This document shows positions 42,826-53,099 of a stretch of 64,000 nt of DNA, one piece after another. The stretch covers positions 248,001-312,000 of the forward strand of contig CASPWD010000002.1 in the NCBI GenBank assembly GCA_949425635.1, given 5' to 3'. This stretch comes from an uncultured Bacilli bacterium (GTDB lineage: Bacteria > Bacillota_I > Bacilli_A > RF39 > UBA660). Each line of letters begins with the position of its first letter. Positions within the stretch are counted from its first letter, which is position 1. The position numbers were made by a program, and so were the translations under genes. A model generated the notes under the pieces. It searched no databases and was not told the DNA's origin. It saw only the letters and a list, made by a program, of their open reading frames with translations.

Positions 42826-44085
42826 CTACTTTTTCAAAACATCTTTGAATATGACTTCAATTACTCTTAAACTAGCATCTCCATCATCCAAATAGTTAAA
42901 CTTTTTATTAAATTTTTCATATTTTTTCTCATACTTCTTAGATATTTTATCTATATTTAAAATAATATCTTCTACTTCATCTTGTGTCTTCGCAATTGGT
43001 CCAGGTAACTCATCCAATGATATATAAAAATCTCTTAAATTATTTTTATAATCATCAAAATCGTACATATAATAGACTATTGGCTTTTTTAGATTGGCAA
43101 AGTCAAAGAAAATACTTGAATAATCAGTCATAATAATATCAGAAACTAAATAAAGCTCATTAATCTCATCATACCTTGCAACATTATAAACAAATCCTTT
43201 ATATTTTTCTAAGTCTATACTATTTGCAATAAAATAGTGAGGACTAAACAAAATTACGTAGTCTTTAGAAAACTTATCCTTTAACCTATCAAAATCTATT
43301 GCTAAAGAATAAGTATATCCAACACCCGAAGTATGTTGATTATCTCTAAATGTTGGCATATAAAATAAAACTTTTTTATTTTTTGGTAATCCTAACTTTT
43401 TCTTAATAGCATCAATATCTTTTTTTGTTTTATTAAACAAGAAATCATTTCTTGGATACCCTTTTTCAATAATAATATTTTCTTTTCCTAAAGCCTTTAA
43501 ATTAAATGAAGAAGTAAACTTTTCAGTACAATATTTAGAAGGAGAAATAAAATAATCAAATCTTGCAGCATCAATATCATTTCTACGTCTAATTTCTTCC
43601 ACAGTATTTAAACTAGCTCCATTAACTTCAATATCATACCTCAATTTTTTTAAAGGTGTCCCATGCCAACATTGAACATATACCTGTCCCTCTTTTTTAT
43701 CAATCTCCTCAGGCATAATAGAATTAACAATCCAATATTTAGCTTTAGCACAATACTTGTAATAATCTTCTGATTTACTAACTACAATACGTAAATTCTT
43801 AAATTCAGCTACTTCATGTTTTTCAGGATCTTGAAAAGCCCAAATCATTTCGTAATCTTGAAATTCTTCCATCGTAATCATTTTTTCGTAAATCGCCTTA
43901 GGTGAACAAGTATAATTTCTACCACCGAAAGCTTCAAACAAAATAGTCTTTTCATCTACTTTATATTTATTCTTATATTTACTATACTTAATCTTATTTG
44001 TTGTAAGCAACGCTTTTCTTGCTATCTTTCTAAGCGTTTTACTCTTTTTGCACATATCTGAAGCAACTTTTCTTAACTTATTCAT
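42826..44085 (-). CDS. CDP-glycerol glycerophosphotransferase (TagF-like)
   Basis: A 419-residue GT-B type protein with VQCWHGTPLKKLRYDIE, KGYPRNDFLF, FYMPTFRDNQ and ELYLVSDIIMTDYSSIFFDFANLKKPIVYY, the motifs of the Glyphos_transf family. It adds glycerol-phosphate units from CDP-glycerol to a wall polymer. It overlaps the upstream homologue by eight bases. It may be a polymerase (TagF) or primase (TagB). Confidence 0.9.
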   Translation of the reverse strand: MNKLRKVASDMCKKSKTLRKIARKALLTTNKIKYSKYKNKYKVDEKTILFEAFGGRNYTCSPKAIYEKMITMEEFQDYEMIWAFQDPEKHEVAEFKNLRIVVSKSEDYYKYCAKAKYWIVNSIMPEEIDKKEGQVYVQCWHGTPLKKLRYDIEVNGASLNTVEEIRRRNDIDAARFDYFISPSKYCTEKFTSSFNLKALGKENIIIEKGYPRNDFLFNKTKKDIDAIKKKLGLPKNKKVLFYMPTFRDNQHTSGVGYTYSLAIDFDRLKDKFSKDYVILFSPHYFIANSIDLEKYKGFVYNVARYDEINELYLVSDIIMTDYSSIFFDFANLKKPIVYYMYDFDDYKNNLRDFYISLDELPGPIAKTQDEVEDIILNIDKISKKYEKKYEKFNKKFNYLDDGDASLRVIEVIFKDVLKK

Positions 44086-45262
44086 CTAAACACCTCTTTA
44101 TTAAATCCATTAATGCTTGTGTACTTTTACCCTTTATTTGTGGTGTATATTTTTCTTTAAAACTTTCAAAAGTTTTCATATCATACTTATCTTTATTAAT
44201 TATCTTCATGATATCTTTAACATCTTTACTAGTAATACTACCTAACTCACCAAATAAATCTAAATTAATTCCATTCGTTTTTGAGTACTCATCATAATCG
44301 TAAACATAAATTAATATTTTTTTACTCATAACCGCTGCATCAACCATCAAAGCTGAATAATCAGTTATACAATAATCACATACTTTCAGAATATCAAATA
44401 CCGAAAAATCACTGGAATTAATCGCCGTTACTCTATCATCATTAACCGTCTCTTCGACCTTCGAATGATACGTAATAATTAAATTAACTTTATCAAAATC
44501 TGTATTATTAATAATATCTTCATAATTATATTTTTTATCATTTCTAAAAGTTGGAGAATACAAAACATTTATTTTCTTTTTTAAATTAGGATATTTCTTA
44601 TATATTTTTTCTTCTATCTTTTTGTCTTTTCTCTTTAGATAATCAACACTAGGAGTTCCAATAGCCAACACTTTTTCTAGTGAAACATTAAAAGCTTCTG
44701 CAAAATAAGGATTCATTCCTTCACTACCAGATATAACATAATCATAGTTAGCATGCATTTTTAAGATTTTAGCAACATTAGGAGAAATTCCATCTATTCT
44801 ACCTACTGATTGGTAACCGAATTTCTTTATCGCTCCCAAAGCATGCCACAGTTGAATAACCTTCGTTCCTTTTTTATGTTTAAGTAAACTAACTGGTATA
44901 TTATAACCATCTACAATAATAACTTTTGAAGAAGCTATAATAGCCATCTGCTCATACAAGCTAAAATAATAAGCAAGTGAGCCCTTTAGATTCGTTAATA
45001 TCTTATTTAAAAAGCCCTGTGTATTAGAATAATTACCTTGTGTTCTAATACTATCATTAATACTTGTAGTAATCTTCTTACAAACCACTTTATATCCAAT
45101 ATGTTCTTTCTCTAACTCTTCTATAATCATCTTATAATTTAAAGAAGGGCTATTAAATTGACGACTAAGTAAGAAAACTTGTTTCTTTTGTCTAAAAATT
45201 AGCTTTATAAAAAAGTAAACTACAACTAAATGAAATCTAAATATATAAAGAATAATATTCAT
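44078..45262 (-). CDS. CDP-glycerol transferase family protein (TagB/TagF-like)
   Basis: A 394-residue protein with an N-terminal membrane-associating helix (LVVVYFFIKLIF), then VIQLWHALGAIKKFGYQS, AIGTPSVDYL, VLYSPTFRND and VCDYCITDYSALMVDAAVMSKKI, the family signature. The GAIKKFG segment is typical of TagB-like first-glycerol-phosphate primases. It overlaps the tagF-like gene downstream. The ATG at 45262 is preferred to 45268 for spacing from AGAGG. Confidence 0.87.
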   Translation of the reverse strand: MNIILYIFRFHLVVVYFFIKLIFRQKKQVFLLSRQFNSPSLNYKMIIEELEKEHIGYKVVCKKITTSINDSIRTQGNYSNTQGFLNKILTNLKGSLAYYFSLYEQMAIIASSKVIIVDGYNIPVSLLKHKKGTKVIQLWHALGAIKKFGYQSVGRIDGISPNVAKILKMHANYDYVISGSEGMNPYFAEAFNVSLEKVLAIGTPSVDYLKRKDKKIEEKIYKKYPNLKKKINVLYSPTFRNDKKYNYEDIINNTDFDKVNLIITYHSKVEETVNDDRVTAINSSDFSVFDILKVCDYCITDYSALMVDAAVMSKKILIYVYDYDEYSKTNGINLDLFGELGSITSKDVKDIMKIINKDKYDMKTFESFKEKYTPQIKGKSTQALMDLIKRCLDE

Positions 45263-45267
45263 AAACA

Positions 45268-46041
45268 TTATCCTCTCATAAAATCTTCATACTTAGGTAT
45301 TACTTCATCAGCAGGACCAATCATCTTAATCTCACCATCATTCAACCATAATACCTCGTCACATAATTCCGAAATTGTACTTAAACTATGTGAAACTATA
45401 ATAACAGTACGAGTTGTATCTGAAATAAGTTCTTTCATCTTATTGTAACTTTTCTCTTTAAACTTAACATCTCCAACAGATAATACTTCATCAATTAACA
45501 TAATATCTGTTTCTAAAATAGCTGTAATAGCAAAAGCCAACTTAGAATACATTCCTGATGAATATGTTTTAACTGGTTTCTTTATAAAATCTCCAATATC
45601 AGCAAATTCTATGATTTCTTTTTCTTTCTTAGCAATCTCTTCTTCTGAGAATCCAAGTAACATTCCTGATAAATAAATATTCTCACGACCAGTTAATTTT
45701 TTATTAAATCCAACTCCAATAGATAGTAACGAAATAGATCTACCATGTAAATCAATACTTCCCTCATCTGGCGAGAATATACCTGCTATCGCTCTTAGCA
45801 TTGTCGATTTACCAGAACCATTCTTACCAATGATTCCAAGTATTTTACCTTCTTCTATTTCAAAGTTTACTCCCTTTAAAGCATGAAATAATTCTACTTT
45901 ATCCCCTATATGTTTCCAAGAAGCACGAATCGAAGTCTTCTTAAGTCCTCTATAAGTAATATGTAAATCTTTTACAGTAACAGCAATCTCTTTATTCTTT
46001 ACTTTTTCTTTTTCCTTAACTTCTTTTTTTACTTTTGCCAT
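45268..46041 (-). CDS. tagH: Teichoic acid ABC exporter, ATPase subunit
   Basis: A 257-residue ATPase with Walker A GIIGKNGSGKST, signature TYSSGMYSKLAFAITAI and Walker B IMLIDEVLSVGD, all typical of TagH/KpsT/RfbE polysaccharide exporters. The C-terminal extension of B. subtilis TagH is absent, and the N-terminus is Lys-rich. It overlaps the permease stop by one base. It exports the finished polymer together with the TagG-like permease. Confidence 0.93.
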   Translation of the reverse strand: MAKVKKEVKEKEKVKNKEIAVTVKDLHITYRGLKKTSIRASWKHIGDKVELFHALKGVNFEIEEGKILGIIGKNGSGKSTMLRAIAGIFSPDEGSIDLHGRSISLLSIGVGFNKKLTGRENIYLSGMLLGFSEEEIAKKEKEIIEFADIGDFIKKPVKTYSSGMYSKLAFAITAILETDIMLIDEVLSVGDVKFKEKSYNKMKELISDTTRTVIIVSHSLSTISELCDEVLWLNDGEIKMIGPADEVIPKYEDFMRG

Positions 46042-46823
46042 TATATCACCTTCGCATAACTATTTTCATATTTATGTATTACATGAACACCATAAGCACA
46101 CAACAAGAAACCTATTAGTAACCATACACCTAATCCTTCTAAACTAATAAATTTACCATAAATAGTTGTCTTTCTTGCTTCATTCATAAAAAACGCGATT
46201 GGATTAAGTCTTAACAATAAAAATTGTGCAGTACCATGTAATCTTTGTGTAATATTATAAAATACTCCTGATAAATAAAATACCATTCTAAGTGCTATAT
46301 TAGTTAAATTTCCTAAATCGTTAAATGTAACACCATGATGCATCAAAATCATTCCAATACCAAAAGAAACAACATATAAAACAAATATTACAGGGATCAA
46401 TAAAAGCATGTGCCATGTAAATGGAACACCTTGGAATATCATTAAACCAAATGCAAGACCAAGTGATATACACATTTTAAATAAGTAAGTTAATGATTTA
46501 GAAAATAATAAAATATATTTTGGTAAATAAACCTTTGTAACTAAATCTCTATTATTTGTAATTAACTTAACACTACCTGTTATCATTCTATTAAAGAAAT
46601 CCCATAAAGCTAATCCAACCATTACAAACGAACCAAAGAACTTCTCATTATTTGGAAACACTACTCCAAAAACAAAAGTATAAATTAGCATAAAGCATAA
46701 TGGTTCAATAACCCACCATAACCAATTTAAATACGAATCAGCGACTTCACTTTTTAATTCTGCTTTAGCTGATCTTATTGCATACTTATAATATTTTTTC
46801 ATATTAGTAAAAAACTTTTTCAT
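46041..46823 (-). CDS. tagG: Teichoic acid ABC exporter, permease subunit
   Basis: A 260-residue membrane protein with six hydrophobic helices. It has YLNWLWWVIEPLCFMLIYTFVFG, the TagG/RfbA signature near residue 30, and later RLNPIAFFMNEARKTTIYGK. It forms the exporter with TagH. It lies 102 bases after the 46925-48430 gene, whose terminator (46902-46932) separates them; a promoter may lie in that gap. Confidence 0.93.
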   Translation of the reverse strand: MKKFFTNMKKYYKYAIRSAKAELKSEVADSYLNWLWWVIEPLCFMLIYTFVFGVVFPNNEKFFGSFVMVGLALWDFFNRMITGSVKLITNNRDLVTKVYLPKYILLFSKSLTYLFKMCISLGLAFGLMIFQGVPFTWHMLLLIPVIFVLYVVSFGIGMILMHHGVTFNDLGNLTNIALRMVFYLSGVFYNITQRLHGTAQFLLLRLNPIAFFMNEARKTTIYGKFISLEGLGVWLLIGFLLCAYGVHVIHKYENSYAKVI

Positions 46824-46901
46824 ATATTCACCCTCTACTTAATTTTAACATCTTTTTCCATACTTTCAAAGATAAAGTCACTTTTTTTACAAATATCACT
46901 A

Positions 46902-46932
46902 GAAAAGGAACTATTTAAAGTTCCCTATTTTT
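46902..46932 (-). terminator. Rho-independent terminator within the wall-polymer cluster
   Basis: The minus strand has GGGAACT, TTAAAT-type loop, AGTTCCTTTTC. It lies after the 46925-48430 gene and upstream of tagG. Confidence 0.65.
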
Positions 46933-48430
46933 CTATTTGCGCTCTACTTTTATTTGTCATGATTATATCAACATTTGAATCTATATTATAAAATTCTTTA
47001 AATATATCAGTCCATAAAGCATTTCCTTCTGGAAAAGATCCATAATCACATCCGATATATTTTTCATATGGTAGCCTATAGATTTCTACAGTCGTTACTC
47101 CTTCAGCAATTTGATTTTTTATGTATATATTTCTACGTACATTATTTAAGTAATTATAAGAACAAATACTTAACCAAAATACATAATAAACAAAGCCCAA
47201 AGTAATTATAAATGAATTCATTTTTTTATAAATTCTATTCTCAAATATTCCACAAAATTCATAAAATTGTACAACAAACAAAATTAGCATTATATAAGTT
47301 GGAAAGAAACATCTAGGTGTAACTGGTTTCACAACTAATAAAGGTGCAGCTATCGTAACAATAGACACCAAAATGAATACTAATTTTTTCTTTTGAGAAA
47401 CATTAAAATTTTTCGCTAAAAGAATCACTAATAAGATTGACAAACAATATAAAATTGTCCATATTCCCTCTAAATAAATTGTATATTTACCTATAATATT
47501 CCAATTACCATTTATAATTTTTAATATTGTATAAATTAAATATACAAAGCAAAATAATGTAAGAATACTAATTTTTCTATTATCTCTATTTTCTTTTTTC
47601 AAAGAAACCATTATTAATCCCAATACTATAAAAATATTTAAAACATAATTATTAAAGATAAAATCTTTAAATATAGTGTAAAAATAAGCATTAAATATAT
47701 TTTCAATAAAAGATGATGATACCCCACTTGACCTATAAGCATCATCGCCTCTAATAACACTTAAGTAAGCCTCATTAGAAAACATCAAAACAGCACCACT
47801 TAACACTCCTAATCCATAAAATATAAGTGATTTAGATACTTTTTTATATTTAAAATAGCTGTAGATATTAAGAAAAATGATTAAAAGAACTAAATAAATT
47901 GTAACATGTTCAACAATCAAAGATGATAAAATTCCTAGTATCAACAATCCAAAATTTTTCCAAAAACCTGACATTTCCCAATAAGAATCAGCGATTTTTC
48001 TTATCAAGCACAAGAACACTAGAACGAAGAATGCTGATACAACATAATTAACAAATCCACTCGCCCAAGCAATACTATTTATAAAAACTGCTGTTGGTGT
48101 TGCAAGTATAATAAGAAATATTAATGGAAAGCTTATCTTCTTTGTCCCTGTAATCTTAGGTATTAAATAAATTATTCCAAAAGTAACCCCTACAGTTAAT
48201 AATATCCTCAACAAGTTTACTCTACTTATAATTATAATTAATATATCCGAAAAATATCTTCCATTATAATTTTTAAAAAAACCACTCAATCTTTTTATAC
48301 CTATGCTAGTTCCCCAAACCCAGTCATCACCAACATACATAAAAAATCCAGATAATACAACTAACAATAAAATTATTACAATTGCAAAATAATTCTCTTT
48401 AACAAATGTTTTAAACTTATCTTTAATCAT
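46925..48430 (-). CDS. Large membrane protein, DUF6056/GtrC-like glucosyltransferase candidate
   Basis: A 501-residue protein with about 11 hydrophobic helices and an extracytoplasmic C-terminal tail. The short loop MYVGDDWVWGT after the first helix has acidic residues, as in GT-C enzymes. It overlaps the gtrB-like gene by eight bases (ATGATTAA), so it is likely the partner that transfers the sugar from the lipid carrier onto the polymer outside the cell. The start is the ATG at 48430 (MIKDKFKTFVKE) after AAAGGTG. Confidence 0.7.
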   Translation of the reverse strand: MIKDKFKTFVKENYFAIVIILLLVVLSGFFMYVGDDWVWGTSIGIKRLSGFFKNYNGRYFSDILIIIISRVNLLRILLTVGVTFGIIYLIPKITGTKKISFPLIFLIILATPTAVFINSIAWASGFVNYVVSAFFVLVFLCLIRKIADSYWEMSGFWKNFGLLILGILSSLIVEHVTIYLVLLIIFLNIYSYFKYKKVSKSLIFYGLGVLSGAVLMFSNEAYLSVIRGDDAYRSSGVSSSFIENIFNAYFYTIFKDFIFNNYVLNIFIVLGLIMVSLKKENRDNRKISILTLFCFVYLIYTILKIINGNWNIIGKYTIYLEGIWTILYCLSILLVILLAKNFNVSQKKKLVFILVSIVTIAAPLLVVKPVTPRCFFPTYIMLILFVVQFYEFCGIFENRIYKKMNSFIITLGFVYYVFWLSICSYNYLNNVRRNIYIKNQIAEGVTTVEIYRLPYEKYIGCDYGSFPEGNALWTDIFKEFYNIDSNVDIIMTNKSRAQIEK

Positions 48431-49379
48431 CTTTTTCACCTTTATTGGATAAAACTTCTTTAGCAATATAAATTGGTCTATCTTTAACTTCCATATATAT
48501 TCTTGCAATATATTCACCGATTATACCTAAACAGAACAATATTAAACCACCAATAAGTAATATACAAGCGATTAATGTCGCATATCCAGGAACATCAATT
48601 GTAAAGAAAATCTTCTGTATCAAAACTACGATTAAATATACAATTGATAAAAATGAAAATAATAATCCACTATAAGTTGAAACTCTAAGAGGAGCTACTG
48701 AAAAAGATAGTATTCCTCCTAAAGCATATTTAAGTAGCCCCTTTAAATTAAAACTACTTACACCATTCGCCCTATCTTCTGGAACATAAGGTAAATAACA
48801 AGTATTAAATCCAATCCAACTAAATATTCCTTTGCTAAATCTATTCTTTTCATTTAAAGATAAAATAGAATCAACAACATATCTTCTAAACAATCTAAAA
48901 TCAGAAGCTCCATTAACAAACTGTATTTCTGACATTTTCTCAATTACATTATAAAAACTTTTTTTCAAAAAAGATATAAATTTACCTTCAATTCTCTTCT
49001 CTTGATAATAGCAAACACAATCATAAGATTCGTCATTTTCTAAAACATCAATCATCGGCAATATCAACTCTGGCTTTTGTTGTAAATCAGCATCAATTAT
49101 TGCGACATAATCTCCTGTTGTATTTTGAAGACCTGCATACATAGCAGCTTCTTTACCAAAATTTCTCGAAAAATTAACAACTTTTACTTCGTATCCCTTA
49201 GTTTTTATTAACTTCTTTAATTCACCAATCGTGTTATCTTTTGAACCATCATTAACAAATACCAATTCAACATCAATTTTTGTACTTTTAAATGCTTTTT
49301 CACATTCTTTATAAAACAGTGAAACATTCTTTTCTTCATTATAACAAGGAACGACTAATGATAATTTTTTCTTCTGCAT
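48423..49379 (-). CDS. GtrB-type polyprenyl-phosphate glycosyltransferase
   Basis: A 318-residue protein. The GT2 domain has LVVPCYNEEKNVSLFYKE, FVNDGSKDNT, NFSRNFGKEAAMYAGL and IDADLQQKPEL; two C-terminal membrane helices follow at about 235-290, then EYIARIYMEVKDRPIYI. This is the classic GtrB/DPM1-like layout of enzymes that make undecaprenyl-phosphate sugars. With the next gene it would decorate the teichoic-acid-like polymer. Confidence 0.92.
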   Translation of the reverse strand: MQKKKLSLVVPCYNEEKNVSLFYKECEKAFKSTKIDVELVFVNDGSKDNTIGELKKLIKTKGYEVKVVNFSRNFGKEAAMYAGLQNTTGDYVAIIDADLQQKPELILPMIDVLENDESYDCVCYYQEKRIEGKFISFLKKSFYNVIEKMSEIQFVNGASDFRLFRRYVVDSILSLNEKNRFSKGIFSWIGFNTCYLPYVPEDRANGVSSFNLKGLLKYALGGILSFSVAPLRVSTYSGLLFSFLSIVYLIVVLIQKIFFTIDVPGYATLIACILLIGGLILFCLGIIGEYIARIYMEVKDRPIYIAKEVLSNKGEKDD

Positions 49380-49393
49380 ACTAACCCTCCAAA

Positions 49394-50443
49394 CTAACTT
49401 TTTTTCTTAACCTTAAATAAAGTCAATATTTTTTCATTAACTCTATTAAAGACAAAAGAATAACACAATGCCATTAAAATTGTAATAACAAATGAAGCTA
49501 ATGCAAATCTATAAGCGTGACTTGCGTAACCATATTTAGTAAGTACAAGCATAGGAATTCTTTGTAATATATACAACCAAAATAAATTATCCCCAAACCA
49601 TTTTAAATACTTATTTTTTACACTAATTTTCATTGTTAAAAGTACAATTAACAGGCAAAATGCCATAGACATTAATTGATAATATATCCAATCAGTTGCA
49701 GTTAATCCCCTAAACGCAACAAATGAAAATAAAACAACAAGTAATGCAATAAAGTATTTCTTATTATTAAACAACACTTTCTCAATTTTGTCTTTAAAAT
49801 AAGAATATGTAAGACCTAATGGATAGCAAAACAACGTATTATACCAATAATCTTCCTTATATACTGACATAAATAAAACAAATATAATCGTTAATACCCA
49901 ATTAGAAATCAAAGCTTTTTTATTATCTTTATCAAAGAAGGTAAAAGATAAATAAGTAATAAGATACATAATTAGTATTCCAAAAATATACCAATTGCTA
50001 TTTCCTATACCTTCCCATCCGATAAAAGATAACAAAATATTTTTTAGTGGATAAACTCTATTCAAGAAATGATTAACTATAATAAATGAAATAATCGCTA
50101 TATCAAAATTGAATAAAGTTATCAAAATCCTTTTAGTAGGAATAGATTTCACATATTCCTTTTTCTTCTTTTTTATAGATTCATATATACCATAACCAGA
50201 ATAGAATAAAAACATAGTAACCATTAGTTGACCTAAAAAATTTCGCACTTCTAACATCATAAAGTCTTTACTTCTTTGAATGATTGTATATGTAACCAAA
50301 TGACTATAAAACACAATTAAAATAAAAATACCCTTTATACTAGAAGTAGTATCTTTACTAAGATACTCTTTGTTGAAATCTTTAATAAAAAACTTAATTC
50401 CTATTAAAGATAATACAACTATAAATAATAAATATAAATTCAT
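49394..50443 (-). CDS. Acyltransferase family 3 membrane protein
   Basis: A 349-residue protein with about ten hydrophobic helices. It contains SSIKGIFILIVFYSHLVTY (the R/K...H motif of acyltransferase 3 proteins near the first helix) and WYIFGILIMYLITYL. Such enzymes O-acylate surface polymers. The catalytic His and basic residues are present in modified form. It lies between the GT fusion and gtrB-like genes in the cluster. Confidence 0.7.
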   Translation of the reverse strand: MNLYLLFIVVLSLIGIKFFIKDFNKEYLSKDTTSSIKGIFILIVFYSHLVTYTIIQRSKDFMMLEVRNFLGQLMVTMFLFYSGYGIYESIKKKKKEYVKSIPTKRILITLFNFDIAIISFIIVNHFLNRVYPLKNILLSFIGWEGIGNSNWYIFGILIMYLITYLSFTFFDKDNKKALISNWVLTIIFVLFMSVYKEDYWYNTLFCYPLGLTYSYFKDKIEKVLFNNKKYFIALLVVLFSFVAFRGLTATDWIYYQLMSMAFCLLIVLLTMKISVKNKYLKWFGDNLFWLYILQRIPMLVLTKYGYASHAYRFALASFVITILMALCYSFVFNRVNEKILTLFKVKKKS

Positions 50444-50453
50444 AATTTCCCCA

Positions 50454-53099
50454 CTACTTATCTAAATTAATAATTTCTTCATAAACTCTTTCACAATTCT
50501 TATCATCATGAAACTTAAAGAAATCATTAATTCGTTTACTATACTTTTTATCGATTTCACAATCATTTTCAACAATCTTAATTAAATCATCCACAAATTT
50601 CTCGTATTCTTCATGTACTGGGCCAAATCCCATTTTTCCATAATCAAAATAACCTTCATCATAAATTTGTCCTGCAAAGAATTCTTCTCGATCAGGTTGA
50701 TAATATATAACAGGTTTATTTAAGTAACCAAAATCAAAGAAAACACTTGAATAATCGGTAACTAAGACTTTATTCTCACAGAATTCCTTTTGATAATTGA
50801 TGCCACCTTCTTCAATTTCTACAAATTCGTTCTTTGTAAAATCTTTTAATTGACACAATACATTTGGATGTGGTATAAATCTTATTTTATAATCTTTTTC
50901 TTTCAATACCTTAAGTAGTCTCTCATCATTCATTAAATTATTTAAAAACTTAAAATAATCAGAATTTTTAAAATCTTTATTATAAAGTCTTTGTCCTGTT
51001 GCTTTATCAATCTTACTCGCCATACTACTTCGCCAAGTTAAAGAAAGCATAATCTTATTTTTTAATTCATATTTTTCTTTCTTATGTAGTAATCCATCAT
51101 ATCTAGGCAACCCAGTCAATTTTACAACATCAGGTCCAAAATAATATTTACACTCCAATAAAGAGTCATATTCTGGCGTACAAGATGTAACAAACATATC
51201 CATTTTCTTTGTATTAACATTTAACCAAGAACTTAAATCATCTTTAATAATTCCATGTTGTAAGAATATATACTTAAATTGATATTGATCTTGAACATAC
51301 TTTCCGCCTTTTCCTAACGGATTAAATATATAATCCTCAGCATGAGCTGAAACTACATAATCTGCTCTATGAAACATCAATTTATACTTATTAGAATTAG
51401 GATCAATCACTTTACCAATCTTACACATTCTCTCATAATCAGGACTATCTGAAGTTAAAACAAAATAAACATTCTTATCTGGATGATTCTCCACCATATA
51501 TTTAAAGAAATGTTCTCCATTGTCATCTGCTTTATTCACTCGATCTGAAATAAACCATAATTCTTTTCTTTTAAACAAACGTGCAATCTTAGTAACAAAT
51601 CTAGCATACATTGCTTTGAATCTTCTTCTTTTCAATAAATTAAGTTCATTTCTAAACTCATAATAGAAAGACTTAAACACATTTCTCTTATGCATAATAA
51701 GTTTATTTTTCTTAAATACCATCGTTTTATCTTTACCAATATGATGATAACTTCTAGATAAATATTCAGTAAAAATACTGCTTCTTTTAAACCTAGGTAC
51801 TAAATATTCATCTTTATAATAAAATTCAACTTCCTTAAAATCATCCAAAGAAATAGCAACATGAATTCCTATATAATCGTGAATTGTCTTACCATTAAAA
51901 GCTTCCTCATTATAATCGTTAGTCAACTCATAATAGGAAACATCTATCCTTTTGCCATCATTTCTAACATTGAACTCTTTCTCGCTAACAAATCTTCTGT
52001 CCAACTTACCATATAATAAAAATTGGCCTTTTCTAATATAAATTTGATCAATAATCAAATAACCTAAAGACTTTTTCTTAACTTCCATATTATCCATCGT
52101 TATATGATCATCTTCATATTCGATTTCATTTATAATATTTTTTCTTCCTTTAAGCTCCAATAAATAAACTTTTGATGCAAAATCTATATTCTTATGGTTT
52201 AAAATCATCTCTTCATTCGTTTCTTTTAGCAAACTTAATAAAGCATCTGCATATTTTTTACGTTCTTTATCACTTAAATTAACTTTTTTATTATATACTA
52301 AACGCCAACTAAGTTCATAGCAAACCATATATTGAATATATTCAATTACTCTTCCAAACTTTTTCTTAGATAAGTCATATAAATGTCTATAAACCTTCTC
52401 TGGAGTAATCAAATACCAATCAGGATTCATTGTCTGACTTTGGATAGCAGAATTTCCTGCTGCACGTTTACGATAATAATAAGTCGGATTCTTTAACATC
52501 ATCATCTTTTTTTCATCAAATATGATTTCATTTATGAATTTATTATCTTCAGAAAATTTGATATTTTTGTCATACTTATGGCCTTTTAAAGCAGAAGTCT
52601 TTATAAATATAGAACTAGAACTAAGTTGTGGATATTCCCACTCTTCTAAAATATTAACAACCTTATTTTCAACATATTTATAATTTAAAGGATGTTTGCC
52701 ACGACTAGCATCAAAGAAAACCATTCTACAGCTAAATAGCGAAACATCTGGATGTTCTAAATAACCTTTATAACACTCTTCAAAAGCATCTTTTGACCAT
52801 ACATCATCACTATCCAAGAATGTCGTAAATTCACCCTTAGTAAATTCCATTCCTTTATTACGAGCCACAGAAACACCAGCGTTTTTCTGTTTATAATAAA
52901 CAATATTATCAGGATACATTTCCTTATATTTTAAACAAATACTCTCTGAGTTATCTGGTGATCCATCATTTATAAAAACAATTTGTATATTATCTTCAAA
53001 GCCAATCGTCTGTTTTAATACAGATTCAACCGTTTCTTCTAAATAATCTTCAACATTATATATAGGTATTACTACCGAAAATTTAAACTTCTTTTCCAT
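50454..53099 (-). CDS. Fused GT2 glycosyltransferase and CDP-glycerol transferase
   Basis: An 881-residue protein. Residues 1 to about 230 are a GT2 domain (VVIPIYNVEDYLEETVESVL, FINDGSPDNS, FTTFLDSDDVW). The middle (about 330-500) is a beta-rich linker. Residues about 540-881 are a Glyphos_transf domain (LQHGIIKDDLSSWL, GLPRYDGLL, LVTDYSSVFFDFGYLNKPVIYY). One protein thus carries a sugar transferase and a polyol-phosphate transferase, as in TarQ/TagF-like bifunctional wall-polymer enzymes. It overlaps the upstream GT2 gene by one base. Confidence 0.9.
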   Translation of the reverse strand: MEKKFKFSVVIPIYNVEDYLEETVESVLKQTIGFEDNIQIVFINDGSPDNSESICLKYKEMYPDNIVYYKQKNAGVSVARNKGMEFTKGEFTTFLDSDDVWSKDAFEECYKGYLEHPDVSLFSCRMVFFDASRGKHPLNYKYVENKVVNILEEWEYPQLSSSSIFIKTSALKGHKYDKNIKFSEDNKFINEIIFDEKKMMMLKNPTYYYRKRAAGNSAIQSQTMNPDWYLITPEKVYRHLYDLSKKKFGRVIEYIQYMVCYELSWRLVYNKKVNLSDKERKKYADALLSLLKETNEEMILNHKNIDFASKVYLLELKGRKNIINEIEYEDDHITMDNMEVKKKSLGYLIIDQIYIRKGQFLLYGKLDRRFVSEKEFNVRNDGKRIDVSYYELTNDYNEEAFNGKTIHDYIGIHVAISLDDFKEVEFYYKDEYLVPRFKRSSIFTEYLSRSYHHIGKDKTMVFKKNKLIMHKRNVFKSFYYEFRNELNLLKRRRFKAMYARFVTKIARLFKRKELWFISDRVNKADDNGEHFFKYMVENHPDKNVYFVLTSDSPDYERMCKIGKVIDPNSNKYKLMFHRADYVVSAHAEDYIFNPLGKGGKYVQDQYQFKYIFLQHGIIKDDLSSWLNVNTKKMDMFVTSCTPEYDSLLECKYYFGPDVVKLTGLPRYDGLLHKKEKYELKNKIMLSLTWRSSMASKIDKATGQRLYNKDFKNSDYFKFLNNLMNDERLLKVLKEKDYKIRFIPHPNVLCQLKDFTKNEFVEIEEGGINYQKEFCENKVLVTDYSSVFFDFGYLNKPVIYYQPDREEFFAGQIYDEGYFDYGKMGFGPVHEEYEKFVDDLIKIVENDCEIDKKYSKRINDFFKFHDDKNCERVYEEIINLDK

